Shown: positions 15,782-23,822 of the stretch, piece after piece
Position numbering within the stretch: the stretch's first letter is position 1
How the letters are laid out: each line of letters opens with the position of its first letter
Source of the DNA: Peptacetobacter sp.
GTDB taxonomy: Bacteria; Bacillota; Clostridia; Peptostreptococcales; Peptostreptococcaceae
Direction: 5' to 3'
Assembly: GCF_029264495.1 (NCBI RefSeq)
Contig: NZ_JARIBH010000082.1
Location: 1 to 38,357 of the forward strand
Length of the DNA: 38,357 bases
Made by a program: the position numbers and the translations under genes
The notes under the pieces: generated by a model
What the model was told of the DNA's origin: nothing
Seen by the model: only the letters and a program-made list of their open reading frames with translations
Database searches by the model: none

Positions 15782-17512
15782 TTATATTTTCCAATTTATA
15801 GCTTCCTTACGACTATTTACAAATCTAGAGTAAATACCATCTTGATTTACAAGCTCTTCATGATTTCCACGTTGAACTATATTTCCATCATCTACAACTA
15901 AAATCTGATCTGCATTTTTGATAGTTTTTAATCTATGAGCTATCATAATAATAGTTTTATTTTTAGTTAATTCTTCAATCGCCTTTTGAAGTTTATCTTC
16001 ATTTTCAGGATCGACATTTGCAGTAGCCTCGTCAAAAATAACAATTGGTGCATTTTTTAGCATTGCTCTAGCAATAGAAATTCTTTGTTTTTCTCCTCCA
16101 GATAGAGTACTACCATTTTCTCCTATGATAGTAGAATATCCATCAGGTAAGCTTTCTATAAAATCATGACAACAAGCTTTTTTAGCTGCATTTACAACAT
16201 CTTCATGACTAGCATTAGGATTTCCAAATTTTATATTATTTTCAATAGTATCAGCAAATAAATAAACATTTTGGAAAACCATACTTATCTGAGACATTAA
16301 TGAATCTAAGGTATATTCCTTTATATCTTTATTTCCAATTTTTATACTACCACTATCTATATCCCAAAATCTAGCAATAAGATTACATATAGTTGTTTTT
16401 CCAGATCCACTTGGACCAATTATGGCTGTTAGACTCTTATCATCTATATCAAAAGATATATTGTGAAGTATTTCTTTTTTACCATAAGAGAATGAAACAT
16501 TTTCAAAAGAGATATTGTGTTTATTTGGTGAAAATTCTATTCCCTTAGCATCCAATTCTTCTATATTATCCATTTTATTAGCTTGTTCTATAGAACTAGA
16601 TACAACTCTTAAAATAGATAAACTACTTCCAGCTGAAGATATTTCTGCAAAAATAGTGAATGAAATTATAATGCACATTAAAGAGTTTGCTAAATTCATT
16701 GTACCATTTAAAGAGAAATAAATAGAGAAGAGTATAATAGCAACACTAAAAATGTGAAGTATTATTTCTTGTAAAATAATATAAGGTGTGAATAGTTTTT
16801 CTAAATTTATATTACTTACTCTACAATTTTCTAAAGCATCTCTAGTTTTTTTATCGCCTTTTCCTGTCAAGTTAAATGATTTTATTACGCCCATTCCATG
16901 TATATGTTCTAATATAGCAGATACAAGCTCTGATTTAGAGCGTTGTCTTTTAGGTGCTAATATTGAAGATTTTTTCTCCATCATAGAACTTATAATTAGA
17001 TACAAAATAGTACCTAATATAACAATTACTCCTATTCTCCAATCAAAAAACAGTATCATTAAGATAAATATAATTGAGTTTATAAATCCACCTAAAATAT
17101 TTACCATTACCATAGTAGCTGTATTTTCAACATCTTCAAGAACGCTTGTAGCTATTCCTGTAAATTCACCTAAACTATGTTCATTGAAAAATCCCATTGG
17201 AATTTTCTTTACTTTATCACCAAGAAACATTCTTTTATTTGCAGACATAAAAAATCCTGCATGAGTTTGTTGAAGTTGAGAAAAATAACTTGTAGCAGTT
17301 CTTCCAGCAATGCTTATAATTAAAAAGATAAAAGATGTAAGTGCTGGAGTAATTGATTTATCATTTTGTGTAAGAGCTATTATTATATAGTAAATTGCCC
17401 CTATTTGAAACATATTGAATATCGCATATAAAAATCTTAATGCTATAGATTTATTAATATTTTTACTTTCATCTCCAGCAAATTGCCATATTTTTTTGAA
17501 TGCATTAATCAT
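15782..17512 (-). CDS. ABC exporter half-transporter, second subunit
   Basis: A 576-aa protein with six N-terminal membrane helices (about residues 20-300) and a C-terminal ATPase domain. Walker A GPSGSGKTT is near 367, signature LSGGEKQRISIARAML near 471, Walker B IVIFDEATANVD with catalytic Glu, and H-loop IAHRL. ATG 17512 (MINAFKKIW) is chosen because it overlaps the stop of the upstream partner (ATGATTAA); an in-frame ATG farther upstream would lie inside the partner. With that partner it should form a heterodimer using both ATP sites. Substrate unknown; a TetR repressor upstream suggests drug, peptide or metabolite efflux. A YbtPQ-like importer role cannot be ruled out. Confidence 0.88.
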   Translation of the reverse strand: MINAFKKIWQFAGDESKNINKSIALRFLYAIFNMFQIGAIYYIIIALTQNDKSITPALTSFIFLIISIAGRTATSYFSQLQQTHAGFFMSANKRMFLGDKVKKIPMGFFNEHSLGEFTGIATSVLEDVENTATMVMVNILGGFINSIIFILMILFFDWRIGVIVILGTILYLIISSMMEKKSSILAPKRQRSKSELVSAILEHIHGMGVIKSFNLTGKGDKKTRDALENCRVSNINLEKLFTPYIILQEIILHIFSVAIILFSIYFSLNGTMNLANSLMCIIISFTIFAEISSAGSSLSILRVVSSSIEQANKMDNIEELDAKGIEFSPNKHNISFENVSFSYGKKEILHNISFDIDDKSLTAIIGPSGSGKTTICNLIARFWDIDSGSIKIGNKDIKEYTLDSLMSQISMVFQNVYLFADTIENNIKFGNPNASHEDVVNAAKKACCHDFIESLPDGYSTIIGENGSTLSGGEKQRISIARAMLKNAPIVIFDEATANVDPENEDKLQKAIEELTKNKTIIMIAHRLKTIKNADQILVVDDGNIVQRGNHEELVNQDGIYSRFVNSRKEAINWKI

Positions 17513-19250
17513 TTTCTTCACCATCCTTTGCATTAATATGAGCAAACCACATAGATTTATAAAGTTCATCAGAATTTAGTAATTCTTCATGTGTTCCTGA
17601 ATTTTTTATAACTCCATCAGAAACAACAAATATTTTATCAGAATCTACAATTGTAGACATTCTATGGGCTATAGTAATTACAGTTTTCCCTTTTACAAGA
17701 TTAGATATAGATTTTTGAACGATATCTTCATTTTCAGGGTCTATATAAGCTGTAGCTTCATCAAGTATTACAATAGGTGAATTTTTTAGCATTGCTCTAG
17801 CAATAGAAATTCTTTGTCTTTCTCCTCCAGATAGATGAGTACCACCATTTCCAACAATTGTATTGTATCCATTTTCTAATTTGTTAATAAATTTATCACA
17901 ACCTGATAATTTTGAAACTTTTATAACATCTTCATCTGAGGCATTTAAATTACCCATTCTTATATTTTCTAATATACTCTCATCAAATAAATAATTATCT
18001 TGTGATACAAAAGCAACTTGGTCATATATTTGTTCAAGAGGAACATTATTTAAATCATGACCTCCAATACTTATATTTCCCTTAGATACATCCCAAAAAC
18101 CAGCTATTAACTTAGCAATTGTAGATTTCCCACTTCCACTAGGACCAACAAAAGCATTTTTACTACCTTCTTTTATATCTAAAGAAATATTATGTAAAAT
18201 TTCAGTATCTTCATTATATCCAAATGAAACATTATCTAGTTTTATGTCCATAGAAGAGAATTTAACAGGAACATTAGAATGTTCTTGTTCTTCAGCTAAC
18301 AAGATTGAATCAACAGAATCTATTATAGTACCAACTTTAGCCAAGCTATCAACAAAATCCATTGCAGCTAAAAGAGGACCTGTTATTCCCAAAGATAGCA
18401 TTATAGTTGTAATAAAAGATTCTATACTTAGACTTCCATTTATATACATAATCCAACCTATAGGAAGTATAGTTATCATAGTAGTTGGAACAATTGTTTT
18501 TGATAAAGACATAGGAAGCTGGCATTCTTTCATCCAATTATAATAGAAAGATGCATTAGCTTTAACACTATCTATAAATTTTGAATAAGAAGATTTACCT
18601 TGATTAAATGCTTTTATAACTTCTATTCCATTAAAATATTCAACTACAGTATTATTCATATATTGAGAAGTTTCAACAGCTTCAGCATATTTTTGAGGAT
18701 AATTTTTCATAACAGCAGACATGAAAGAAAAACCTAAAGGTATTGATACTAGAGAAAGTAATGCCATTTTCCAATCTATTATAAATAAGTAGATTAATAT
18801 TAATAAAGGCCCAAATACATTAGCTGTCATTTCTGGAAGAAGATGTGCTAAAGGAACTTCCATACTTTCAATTTGATCTACTATTATTTGTTTGATTTTT
18901 CCACTAGAAGTATCTAGTATTGTTCCAAGAGGAAGATTAGGTAATTTAAATAATACTTTTTCTCTTACATTTTTTAAAATTGTAAATGTAGCTTTATGAG
19001 AAAAAGAAAGTGATAAATTGTATAAAATAGCTTTTAGGAAATATCCTGTTATTGAAAGAGTACACCAAAAAATTATTTCGGATTTAGTTAAATTGCTATT
19101 TAATAAACCGATTATGATTTTAGATGCAGCAAAATATGGAATCATTCCAAAAATAACACCAACAATTGATAAAAATATAGCTTTTATTAATCCTGAATGT
19201 TGATTTTCTCCTAACTCCCAAAGTCTGAGCATTGGATTTTTGTTTTCCAT
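17505..19250 (-). CDS. ABC exporter half-transporter, first subunit
   Basis: A 581-aa half-transporter with an N-terminal six-helix membrane domain and a C-terminal nucleotide-binding domain. Walker A GPSGSGKST is near 366, LSGGERQRISIARAML near 472, Walker B IVILDEATAYID near 497, and the switch IAHRM follows. Both subunits have intact catalytic glutamates, so no degenerate site is seen. ATG follows AAAGGAGG. The stop codon overlaps the start of the second subunit by 8 nt, implying coupled translation. The gene lies 126 nt after a TetR gene on the same strand, and that gap contains two copies of the operator-like palindrome found at the TetR promoter. Confidence 0.9.
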   Translation of the reverse strand: MENKNPMLRLWELGENQHSGLIKAIFLSIVGVIFGMIPYFAASKIIIGLLNSNLTKSEIIFWCTLSITGYFLKAILYNLSLSFSHKATFTILKNVREKVLFKLPNLPLGTILDTSSGKIKQIIVDQIESMEVPLAHLLPEMTANVFGPLLILIYLFIIDWKMALLSLVSIPLGFSFMSAVMKNYPQKYAEAVETSQYMNNTVVEYFNGIEVIKAFNQGKSSYSKFIDSVKANASFYYNWMKECQLPMSLSKTIVPTTMITILPIGWIMYINGSLSIESFITTIMLSLGITGPLLAAMDFVDSLAKVGTIIDSVDSILLAEEQEHSNVPVKFSSMDIKLDNVSFGYNEDTEILHNISLDIKEGSKNAFVGPSGSGKSTIAKLIAGFWDVSKGNISIGGHDLNNVPLEQIYDQVAFVSQDNYLFDESILENIRMGNLNASDEDVIKVSKLSGCDKFINKLENGYNTIVGNGGTHLSGGERQRISIARAMLKNSPIVILDEATAYIDPENEDIVQKSISNLVKGKTVITIAHRMSTIVDSDKIFVVSDGVIKNSGTHEELLNSDELYKSMWFAHINAKDGEEND

Positions 19251-19312
19251 AAGATAAACCTCCTTTAATTATATTTATTTTTTTGTTATCCATTGGAAAG
19301 TGATTAAAATAA

Positions 19313-19349
19313 TAACTAAGTAAGCTAACAAAGAGTGCTAACTAAGTTA
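19313..19349. promoter_or_regulatory. Paired operator-like palindromes upstream of the ABC genes
   Basis: TAACTAAGTAA (19313-19323) and TAACTAAGTTA (19339-19349), 26 bp centre to centre. Each is also preceded or followed by GCTAAC. Both match, on the opposite strand, the palindrome over the TetR start site (20019-20029). Probable binding sites of the adjacent TetR protein. Confidence 0.6.
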
Positions 19350-19376
19350 TCTTAAATTTAAAAATATAGACCTTTT

Positions 19377-20000
19377 CTAAGAAAGGCCGAGTACTTTATG
19401 AAAACCTGCCATAAAGAAGTCAAAAATAGTTTTTGCACAACGTATAGCTTCATCTTTTGAATAATCATGAAGAACTATTTCAAATAAACAAGAGTAATAT
19501 GAATGATATATTATATGCAAATCATTATTATTAACATCATTAATTTTAATATTATTTTTTCTTAATAATATAGAAACTCTTTCCATACTATCCAATTCTA
19601 AATCTACAATAAAATCCACAAAATTTGAATATTTCGTTCCATCAGAGCAATCAATCAATAATTTAAATAAATCAAAATTATCAAATATAAAATCTATTGT
19701 TTCAAAAATAGCTTCTTCAGAAACATAATCTAAAGCTGCAAGTTTGCCATTAGATAGTTCATCTAAACAGAGATTAGTTGCATTTTTAAATTTGTGCTCT
19801 ATAGAATTTATAAGAGGATCTACTAATGCAGAGAAAAGAGCTTCTTTACCATCAAAATGTCTATAAAATGCTCCTGTTGTTATTCCTGCACCTTTACAAA
19901 TAGCCCTCAAATTCGTTCTTTCATATCCATTTTCTAAAAATAACTTTTTACCACTTTCAAGTATTTTATCGTGAGTGATTTCATATGTACCTACCGCCAT
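19377..20000 (-). CDS. TetR/AcrR-family transcriptional repressor
   Basis: A 207-aa regulator. The N-terminal DNA-binding domain is typical: ILESGKKLFLENGYERTNLRAICKGAGITTGAFYRHFDGKEALF (about residues 12-55), including the recognition-helix TGAFYRHF. The remaining ~150 residues form a variable, helical ligand-binding domain. ATG follows GGAGGTG. It is followed by the ABC exporter pair and has its own strong promoter with an operator-like palindrome at the start site, so autorepression with ligand-induced release of the exporter is the likely circuit. The ligand is unknown. Confidence 0.92.
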   Translation of the reverse strand: MAVGTYEITHDKILESGKKLFLENGYERTNLRAICKGAGITTGAFYRHFDGKEALFSALVDPLINSIEHKFKNATNLCLDELSNGKLAALDYVSEEAIFETIDFIFDNFDLFKLLIDCSDGTKYSNFVDFIVDLELDSMERVSILLRKNNIKINDVNNNDLHIIYHSYYSCLFEIVLHDYSKDEAIRCAKTIFDFFMAGFHKVLGLS

Positions 20001-20018
20001 ACCAACACCTCCAACTGA

Positions 20019-20059
20019 TAACTTAGTTATATTATAAAAGTATAATTTTTTTTAGTCAA
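20019..20059 (-). promoter_or_regulatory. tetR promoter with overlapping operator
   Basis: Minus strand TTGACT (20059-20054), exact 17-nt spacer, TATAAT (20036-20031), immediately followed by the palindrome TAACTAAGTTA (20029-20019) over the predicted start site. This arrangement fits autorepression. Confidence 0.8.
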
Positions 20060-20062
20060 GAA

Positions 20063-20098
20063 AAAAATAGAGTACAAATTATTGTACTCTATTTTTTA
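20063..20098. terminator. Terminator of the ECF S-component gene
   Basis: AAAATAGAGTACAA / TTGTACTCTATTTT around an ATTA loop with A and T tracts on either side. Confidence 0.85.
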
Positions 20099-20137
20099 TA
20101 TACTTTTTATCTTTTAATATAGTTTTTATAATAAAAT

Positions 20138-20692
20138 TTATATTTGATTTTTAAATTGAGATATAAAATTCTTAGGCATTTTTGAAATAAATAAAACTAC
20201 TAGTACACATGATAATGGTTTATCTATTATATTGCTTAAAATTCTAGGGAAGAAAGCTGATGTAAATATCTGTTGACCAGATTTTAATAATGCAGCAACT
20301 AATAAATCAGCACCACTCCCACTAAGACCACCAAACATATATATTGAAATAGGTGTACCTATTAGAGGGCATATAATAGCAAGTAATAAACCTGTTAAAA
20401 TAGCTTTTTTGTAGCCAAAAATTTTATTTTTTGATATAAATCCGACAACTAATCCAATAGCAATACTTACAAATGCAAAAGGTATATTTGTTGGATCTGA
20501 TATAACACCTAAAACAAGATTACTACAAGCACCTATTAAAGCACCCCAAAATGGACCGAGAACAACTGCTCCAAGAATAGTTCCTATTGTGTCTAGAAAT
20601 AATAAAGGAATATTTATAATTCCCATAATCATACCTAAAACTAAGTTTATAACAACACACATTGCTGAGAATGTAATTTTTTTAGTATTCAT
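20138..20692 (-). CDS. ECF transporter S-component, substrate unknown
   Basis: A 184-aa membrane protein with five or six hydrophobic helices. The opening MNTKKITFSAMCVVINLVLG, the loop PLLFLDTIGTILGAVVLGPFWGALIGACSNLV and the GLSGSGADLLVAALL segment fit a membrane S-component of the energy-coupling-factor family, similar to an unassigned clostridial group (CD3073-like by memory, unverified). It would recruit a shared EcfAA'T module not encoded here. ATG follows AAAGGAGG. A single gene with its own terminator; no riboswitch is recognised upstream that would name the substrate. Confidence 0.7.
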   Translation of the reverse strand: MNTKKITFSAMCVVINLVLGMIMGIINIPLLFLDTIGTILGAVVLGPFWGALIGACSNLVLGVISDPTNIPFAFVSIAIGLVVGFISKNKIFGYKKAILTGLLLAIICPLIGTPISIYMFGGLSGSGADLLVAALLKSGQQIFTSAFFPRILSNIIDKPLSCVLVVLFISKMPKNFISQFKNQI

Positions 20693-21083
20693 AACATACT
20701 TCCTCCTTTTTCTATATATATAATAATATACAAATCTATAAAAATAAAATTGCTTTTATCTATTAGATTATTAATAACTATTAATTTTATCTATATATTA
20801 AAAATAATAAAGATTTATTACTTATATTGTATATAAATTATATCTACTTTAAATATTAATTTATAATCAAAAAATTAATATAAAAACCTTTATTAAGTTA
20901 GCAGTTATTGAAAAAATGTATATTTATAGTGTATAATAAATATATTATAAGAAAATATTTTTAATATATAAATTATCAGAAGTAAGTTATTAATATTAGG
21001 TAAAAGAATTATGTTCTTAAAAATAATCTATAATTGTAAAAAATATAATCTTTATTATTAATTAAGTCAAAAGGAGGATTAAT
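20693..21083. other. 391-bp AT-rich divergent intergenic region
   Basis: Lies between the divergent S-component and nhaC. It contains a plus-strand promoter candidate TTGAAA (20908-20913), 18-nt spacer, TATAAT (20932-20937), which would give nhaC a ~145-nt untranslated leader. That leader has only a weak AAGAA/TTCTT hairpin and is not a recognised riboswitch. No gene is seen. Confidence 0.5.
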
Positions 21084-22454
21084 ATGGAAAAAATACAGGA
21101 AAATAAACCTAAAGCTAAAGCCCTGATTCCGTTTATAGTTTTTATATTACTATATTTAGGAACAGGAATTATATTAGAACTTTCTGGAAAAGAAATGGCT
21201 TTTTACCAATTACCAGCACCAGTTGCAATTATCGCAGGAGTTATTGTAGCATTCATAATATTTGATGGTAGTATAGATGAAAAGTTTTCAGATTTTGCAA
21301 GAGGATGTGGACATGAAAATATACTTATAATGTGTTTTATATATTTATTTGCAGGTGCATTTGCAACTGTTTCAAAATCTATGGGAGGTGTTGATTCTAC
21401 AGTAAATCTTGGATTATCACTTATTCCAGCACAATATATAACAGCAGGTATGTTTGTAATATCAGCATTTCTTTCAGTAGCAACAGGTACATCTATGGGA
21501 ACAATAAGTACGGTTGCTCCAATAGCTATAGCAACAGCAAATAAAGCAGGCTTAAATCTTACTCTTATAGTAGCAGCTATAATAGGTGGTGCTATGTTTG
21601 GTGATAATTTATCTGTAATATCAGATACAACTATAGCAGCGACAAGAACACAAAATTGTGAACTTAAAGATAAATTCAAAGTTAATTTTTATATAGCTTT
21701 ACCTGCAGCTTTAATAACTTTTGTACTTCTAATATTTTTTGGTAAACCAGAAACTGTTGTTCCTCTTGAACAATTGAATTTTAATATAGTAAAAGTTTTA
21801 CCATATGTATTAGTATTAGGACTTGCAATATCAGGATTTAATGTATTTATGACATTAGGAATAGGTACTTTAGTTTCAGGAATAATAGGTATAATTTATG
21901 GAGATTTAAATCCACTTACATTCGCACAAAGCATTTACACTGGATTTGCAGGTATGAATGAGATTTTCTTATTATCTATGTTTACAGGTGGGCTTGCTCA
22001 TATGGTAACAGAACATGGAGGATTACAGTGGTTACTTGAAAAAATTCAAAAAATTATCAAAGGTGAAAAAAGTGCTCAAATTGGAATATCAGCTATAGCA
22101 GCAGTTACCGATATGGCTGTTGCAAATAATACCGTTGCAATAATAATAACTGGTCCAATAGCTAAAGAACTTAGTAAAAAATACAAGTTAGATCCAAGAA
22201 AAACAGCATCACTTCTTGATATATGGACTTGTATATTACAAGGATTTATACCATATGGTGCTCAGATACTTCTTGCTGGAAGTTTGACATCAGGTGCATT
22301 AAGTCCTTTAGATTTATTCCCTTTACTATGGTATCAACAATTATTAGCTGTATTTGCTATAATATCTATATTTATACCTTATGCAGATGGACTTATAAAA
22401 AAAAGACCTTGGAATTGGGAGTTAGATAAAGCTGAAATGAAAAATTCTAAATGA
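21084..22454 (+). CDS. nhaC: NhaC-family Na+/H+ antiporter
   Basis: A 456-aa membrane protein of about 11-12 helices that should exchange Na+ (or a related cation or organic substrate) for protons. Family landmarks are FAGAFATVSKSMGGVDSTVN, SVATGTSMGTISTVAPIA, the block GGAMFGDNLSVISDTTIAATRTQ, and near the C-terminus ASLLDIWTCILQGFIPYGAQIL. ATG is preceded by AAAAGGAGG. NhaC relatives also include malate/lactate and tyrosine/tyramine-type exchangers, so the exact substrate is unproven. It has a predicted long leader and is followed by the Fur-box region. Confidence 0.88.
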   Translation: MEKIQENKPKAKALIPFIVFILLYLGTGIILELSGKEMAFYQLPAPVAIIAGVIVAFIIFDGSIDEKFSDFARGCGHENILIMCFIYLFAGAFATVSKSMGGVDSTVNLGLSLIPAQYITAGMFVISAFLSVATGTSMGTISTVAPIAIATANKAGLNLTLIVAAIIGGAMFGDNLSVISDTTIAATRTQNCELKDKFKVNFYIALPAALITFVLLIFFGKPETVVPLEQLNFNIVKVLPYVLVLGLAISGFNVFMTLGIGTLVSGIIGIIYGDLNPLTFAQSIYTGFAGMNEIFLLSMFTGGLAHMVTEHGGLQWLLEKIQKIIKGEKSAQIGISAIAAVTDMAVANNTVAIIITGPIAKELSKKYKLDPRKTASLLDIWTCILQGFIPYGAQILLAGSLTSGALSPLDLFPLLWYQQLLAVFAIISIFIPYADGLIKKRPWNWELDKAEMKNSK

Positions 22455-22481
22455 TAAAAAATATCATTTTCTGTAAATTCA

Positions 22482-22510
22482 TTGACCTTTGTTAAAGTTG
22501 ATGATAATAT
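22482..22510 (+). promoter_or_regulatory. Promoter upstream of Fur box 1
   Basis: TTGACC (22482-22487), 17-nt spacer, TAATAT (22505-22510). An overlapping TATAAT at 22508-22513 would have a 20-nt spacer. The predicted start falls inside the adjacent Fur box. Confidence 0.55.
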
Positions 22511-22519
22511 AATCTATGT

Positions 22520-22538
22520 AATAATGATTATCAATAAA
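22520..22538. promoter_or_regulatory. Fur box 1
   Basis: Matches the classical 19-bp Fur box at about 15 of 19 positions on the minus strand (core TGATAATCATTAT). Covers the predicted transcription start of the candidate small RNA. Confidence 0.65.
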
Positions 22539-22604
22539 ACATTTGATAGAATTAATCTAAACTTTAAACAATTTTCACACTATAATAACTTTTACACACT
22601 CTTT

Positions 22605-22638
22605 AAAATATAGGGGAGATTTAATCTCCCCATATTTT
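22605..22638. terminator. Strong hairpin, terminator of the Fur-box transcript
   Basis: GGGGAGAT / ATCTCCCC around TTA, extended by AAAATAT / ATATTTT. The T tract is short (TTTT), so some read-through into DUF2325 is possible. Confidence 0.6.
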
Positions 22639-22651
22639 AAAAATATTCATT

Positions 22652-22670
22652 GATAATGATAATCATAATT
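22652..22670. promoter_or_regulatory. Fur box 2, upstream of DUF2325
   Basis: GATAATGATAATCATAATT matches the 19-bp consensus at 17 positions. It lies just before TATAAT (22685-22690), covering the -35 region of the DUF2325 gene. Confidence 0.8.
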
Positions 22671-22731
22671 TCGAAAATAATATCTATAATGTAGAATAAA
22701 AATAATCTACCATACATAAGGAGGAATAATT

Positions 22732-23031
22732 ATGAGTATATTAGTAGTAGGTGGCCATGAAAGAATGGAAAAGGATTATTTAGAAATGGGTAAAAAATCA
22801 GGATTTAAAACGAAAGTCTGTACAAAAAAAGCAAATAAATTAGCAAACTCTATAGGAAATCCAGATGCAGTTGTTATCTTAACATCTACTGTATCTCATA
22901 AAATTTGCAATATAGTAGAAACAAAAGCAAAAAAACAGTCTATACCTGTTTTTAGAAAAAAGAGCAGTAGCAAAAGTGCATTTACTGAATGCTTAGAAGA
23001 AATAAATAAAGAACTTTGCTGCCAGGCTTAA
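22732..23031 (+). CDS. DUF2325-family small protein
   Basis: A 99-aa cytosolic protein with the DUF2325 pattern: MSILVVGGHERM at the start, an alternating beta-alpha fold, VVILTSTVSHK in the middle (Asp/Ser/Thr-rich putative ligand loop), IPVFRKKSSSKSAF, and a C-terminal CC pair (ELCCQA). The family has no established reaction. ATG follows AAGGAGG. A Fur box overlaps its promoter region, so expression probably rises in low iron; the terminal cysteines could bind metal, but that is speculation. The mRNA ends in an elaborate structured 3' region. Confidence 0.8.
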   Translation: MSILVVGGHERMEKDYLEMGKKSGFKTKVCTKKANKLANSIGNPDAVVILTSTVSHKICNIVETKAKKQSIPVFRKKSSSKSAFTECLEEINKELCCQA

Positions 23032-23088
23032 TTCTTGTGTATGGCAGACTATTTTTTAAATAGTTGTTAATAAAATAAATTAAAGTAA

Positions 23089-23158
23089 TCTGTTCGCATT
23101 TAGCTGTCTAGATACAGCAAATACCCCCAAAAAGCAGTCGATGTCGGCTGCTTTTTTT
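23089..23158 (+). ncRNA. Structured 3' region with terminator after DUF2325
   Basis: A hairpin GCTGT-CTAGAT-ACAGC, extended past one bulged A by ATTT/AAAT, is followed by single-stranded ATACCCCC. Then comes the terminator AAAAAGCAGTCGA / TCGGCTGCTTTTTT. An upstream hairpin ACTATTT/AAATAGT lies at 23048-23064. This may be just a terminator with extra stems or a 3'-UTR-derived RNA. No known family is recognised. Confidence 0.45.
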
Positions 23159-23269
23159 ATATTATTAAATAATATGCTAAAAGTATAAATTTGATCTTAG
23201 ATAAATAAAAATAATAAAACTTATATTACCTTTTATATACTATTTTATTACCTCTTATATATCATATTA

Positions 23270-23297
23270 TTGAAAAAGTATAAATTTGTTTTATAAT
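23270..23297 (+). promoter_or_regulatory. Promoter of the 73-aa protein gene
   Basis: TTGAAA (23270-23275), 16-nt spacer, TATAAT (23292-23297), 34 nt before the start codon. It shows that an in-frame upstream ATG at 23286 is not the real start. Confidence 0.65.
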
Positions 23298-23330
23298 ATA
23301 TTTAATATATTAAAAAAAAGGAGTATATCT

Positions 23331-23552
23331 ATGTTTAATTTCATGAAAAAAGCATTTTTAATCGATTTAGAAGATTCATCAATAGCTCCAAATATTGATG
23401 ATATAATAAAAGGTATAGATAAATATTGTACTGAAAATAATGTAACATACAATTTTATATCTGAAAAAGAAGTTGAAATAGATGGTGAAATATATCGAAT
23501 CTCAACAGAAATTATAAGGGGAAACTATTTTATAAAATGTAGGATAAAATAA
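23331..23552 (+). CDS. Small unknown protein, possibly DUF4318-like
   Basis: A 73-aa soluble protein: MFNFMKKAFLIDLED, then helix-forming IDDIIKGIDKYCTENNVTY, then two beta-like stretches around VEIDGEIYRIS and GNYFIKCRIK. The overall size and the IDGEIY segment resemble small clostridial DUF4318 proteins; this is from memory and weak. ATG 23331 follows AAAAGGAG (23316-23323) and a clear promoter. A monocistronic gene with its own terminator. No function can be given. Confidence 0.65.
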   Translation: MFNFMKKAFLIDLEDSSIAPNIDDIIKGIDKYCTENNVTYNFISEKEVEIDGEIYRISTEIIRGNYFIKCRIK

Positions 23553-23656
23553 CTATTTTTAAAATAATACGGATTTTTTATTAAAAGTTTACATTTGTCA
23601 AACGATGAAATAAAAAAATAAAACTATGCAAAAAACATATAATATATAATATTACT

Positions 23657-23689
23657 GTAAAATAGCTATTGAAAAATAGCTATTTTTTA
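23657..23689 (+). terminator. Terminator of the 73-aa protein gene
   Basis: AAAATAGCTATT (23659-23670) / AATAGCTATTTT (23675-23686), loop of 4 nt, then T. It lies about 105 nt after the stop codon; 23553-23656 shows nothing else recognised. Confidence 0.75.
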
Positions 23690-23822
23690 TTAAATTTAAA
23701 AATAAGATTATTATAAAATGAATATAATATATATAAAAAAATCAAAATTCTTTTATTATAAATTATTAAATGGTAAACTATTATTATAATAAATGAATAA
23801 TTATAGTCTAGGAGGATAATTT

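Larger units (their letters stand above)
22517..22640 (+). ncRNA. Candidate Fur-controlled small RNA
   Basis: Predicted from a promoter at 22482-22510, a Fur-like box over the start site and a strong hairpin at 22605-22638. The resulting RNA is about 120 nt and has a C/A-rich unstructured stretch (TTTTCACAC, TTTTACACACTC). It also contains a 29-codon frame from ATG 22524, but with no ribosome binding site. The RNA may instead be the leader of the DUF2325 gene if the hairpin is read through. Not a recognised RNA family. Confidence 0.35.

Noticed and set aside
16788-17264. 158-codon open frame antisense to the ABC subunit
   Set aside because: Shadow of a well-supported gene, with no initiation signal or recognisable protein.
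21203-21679. 158-codon open frame antisense to nhaC
   Set aside because: No ribosome binding site; it mirrors the periodic codon pattern of a clear membrane-protein gene on the other strand.
22524-22613. 29-codon frame inside the candidate Fur-controlled RNA
   Set aside because: No Shine-Dalgarno and no recognisable peptide; AT-rich sequence gives such frames easily. Kept only as a caveat.
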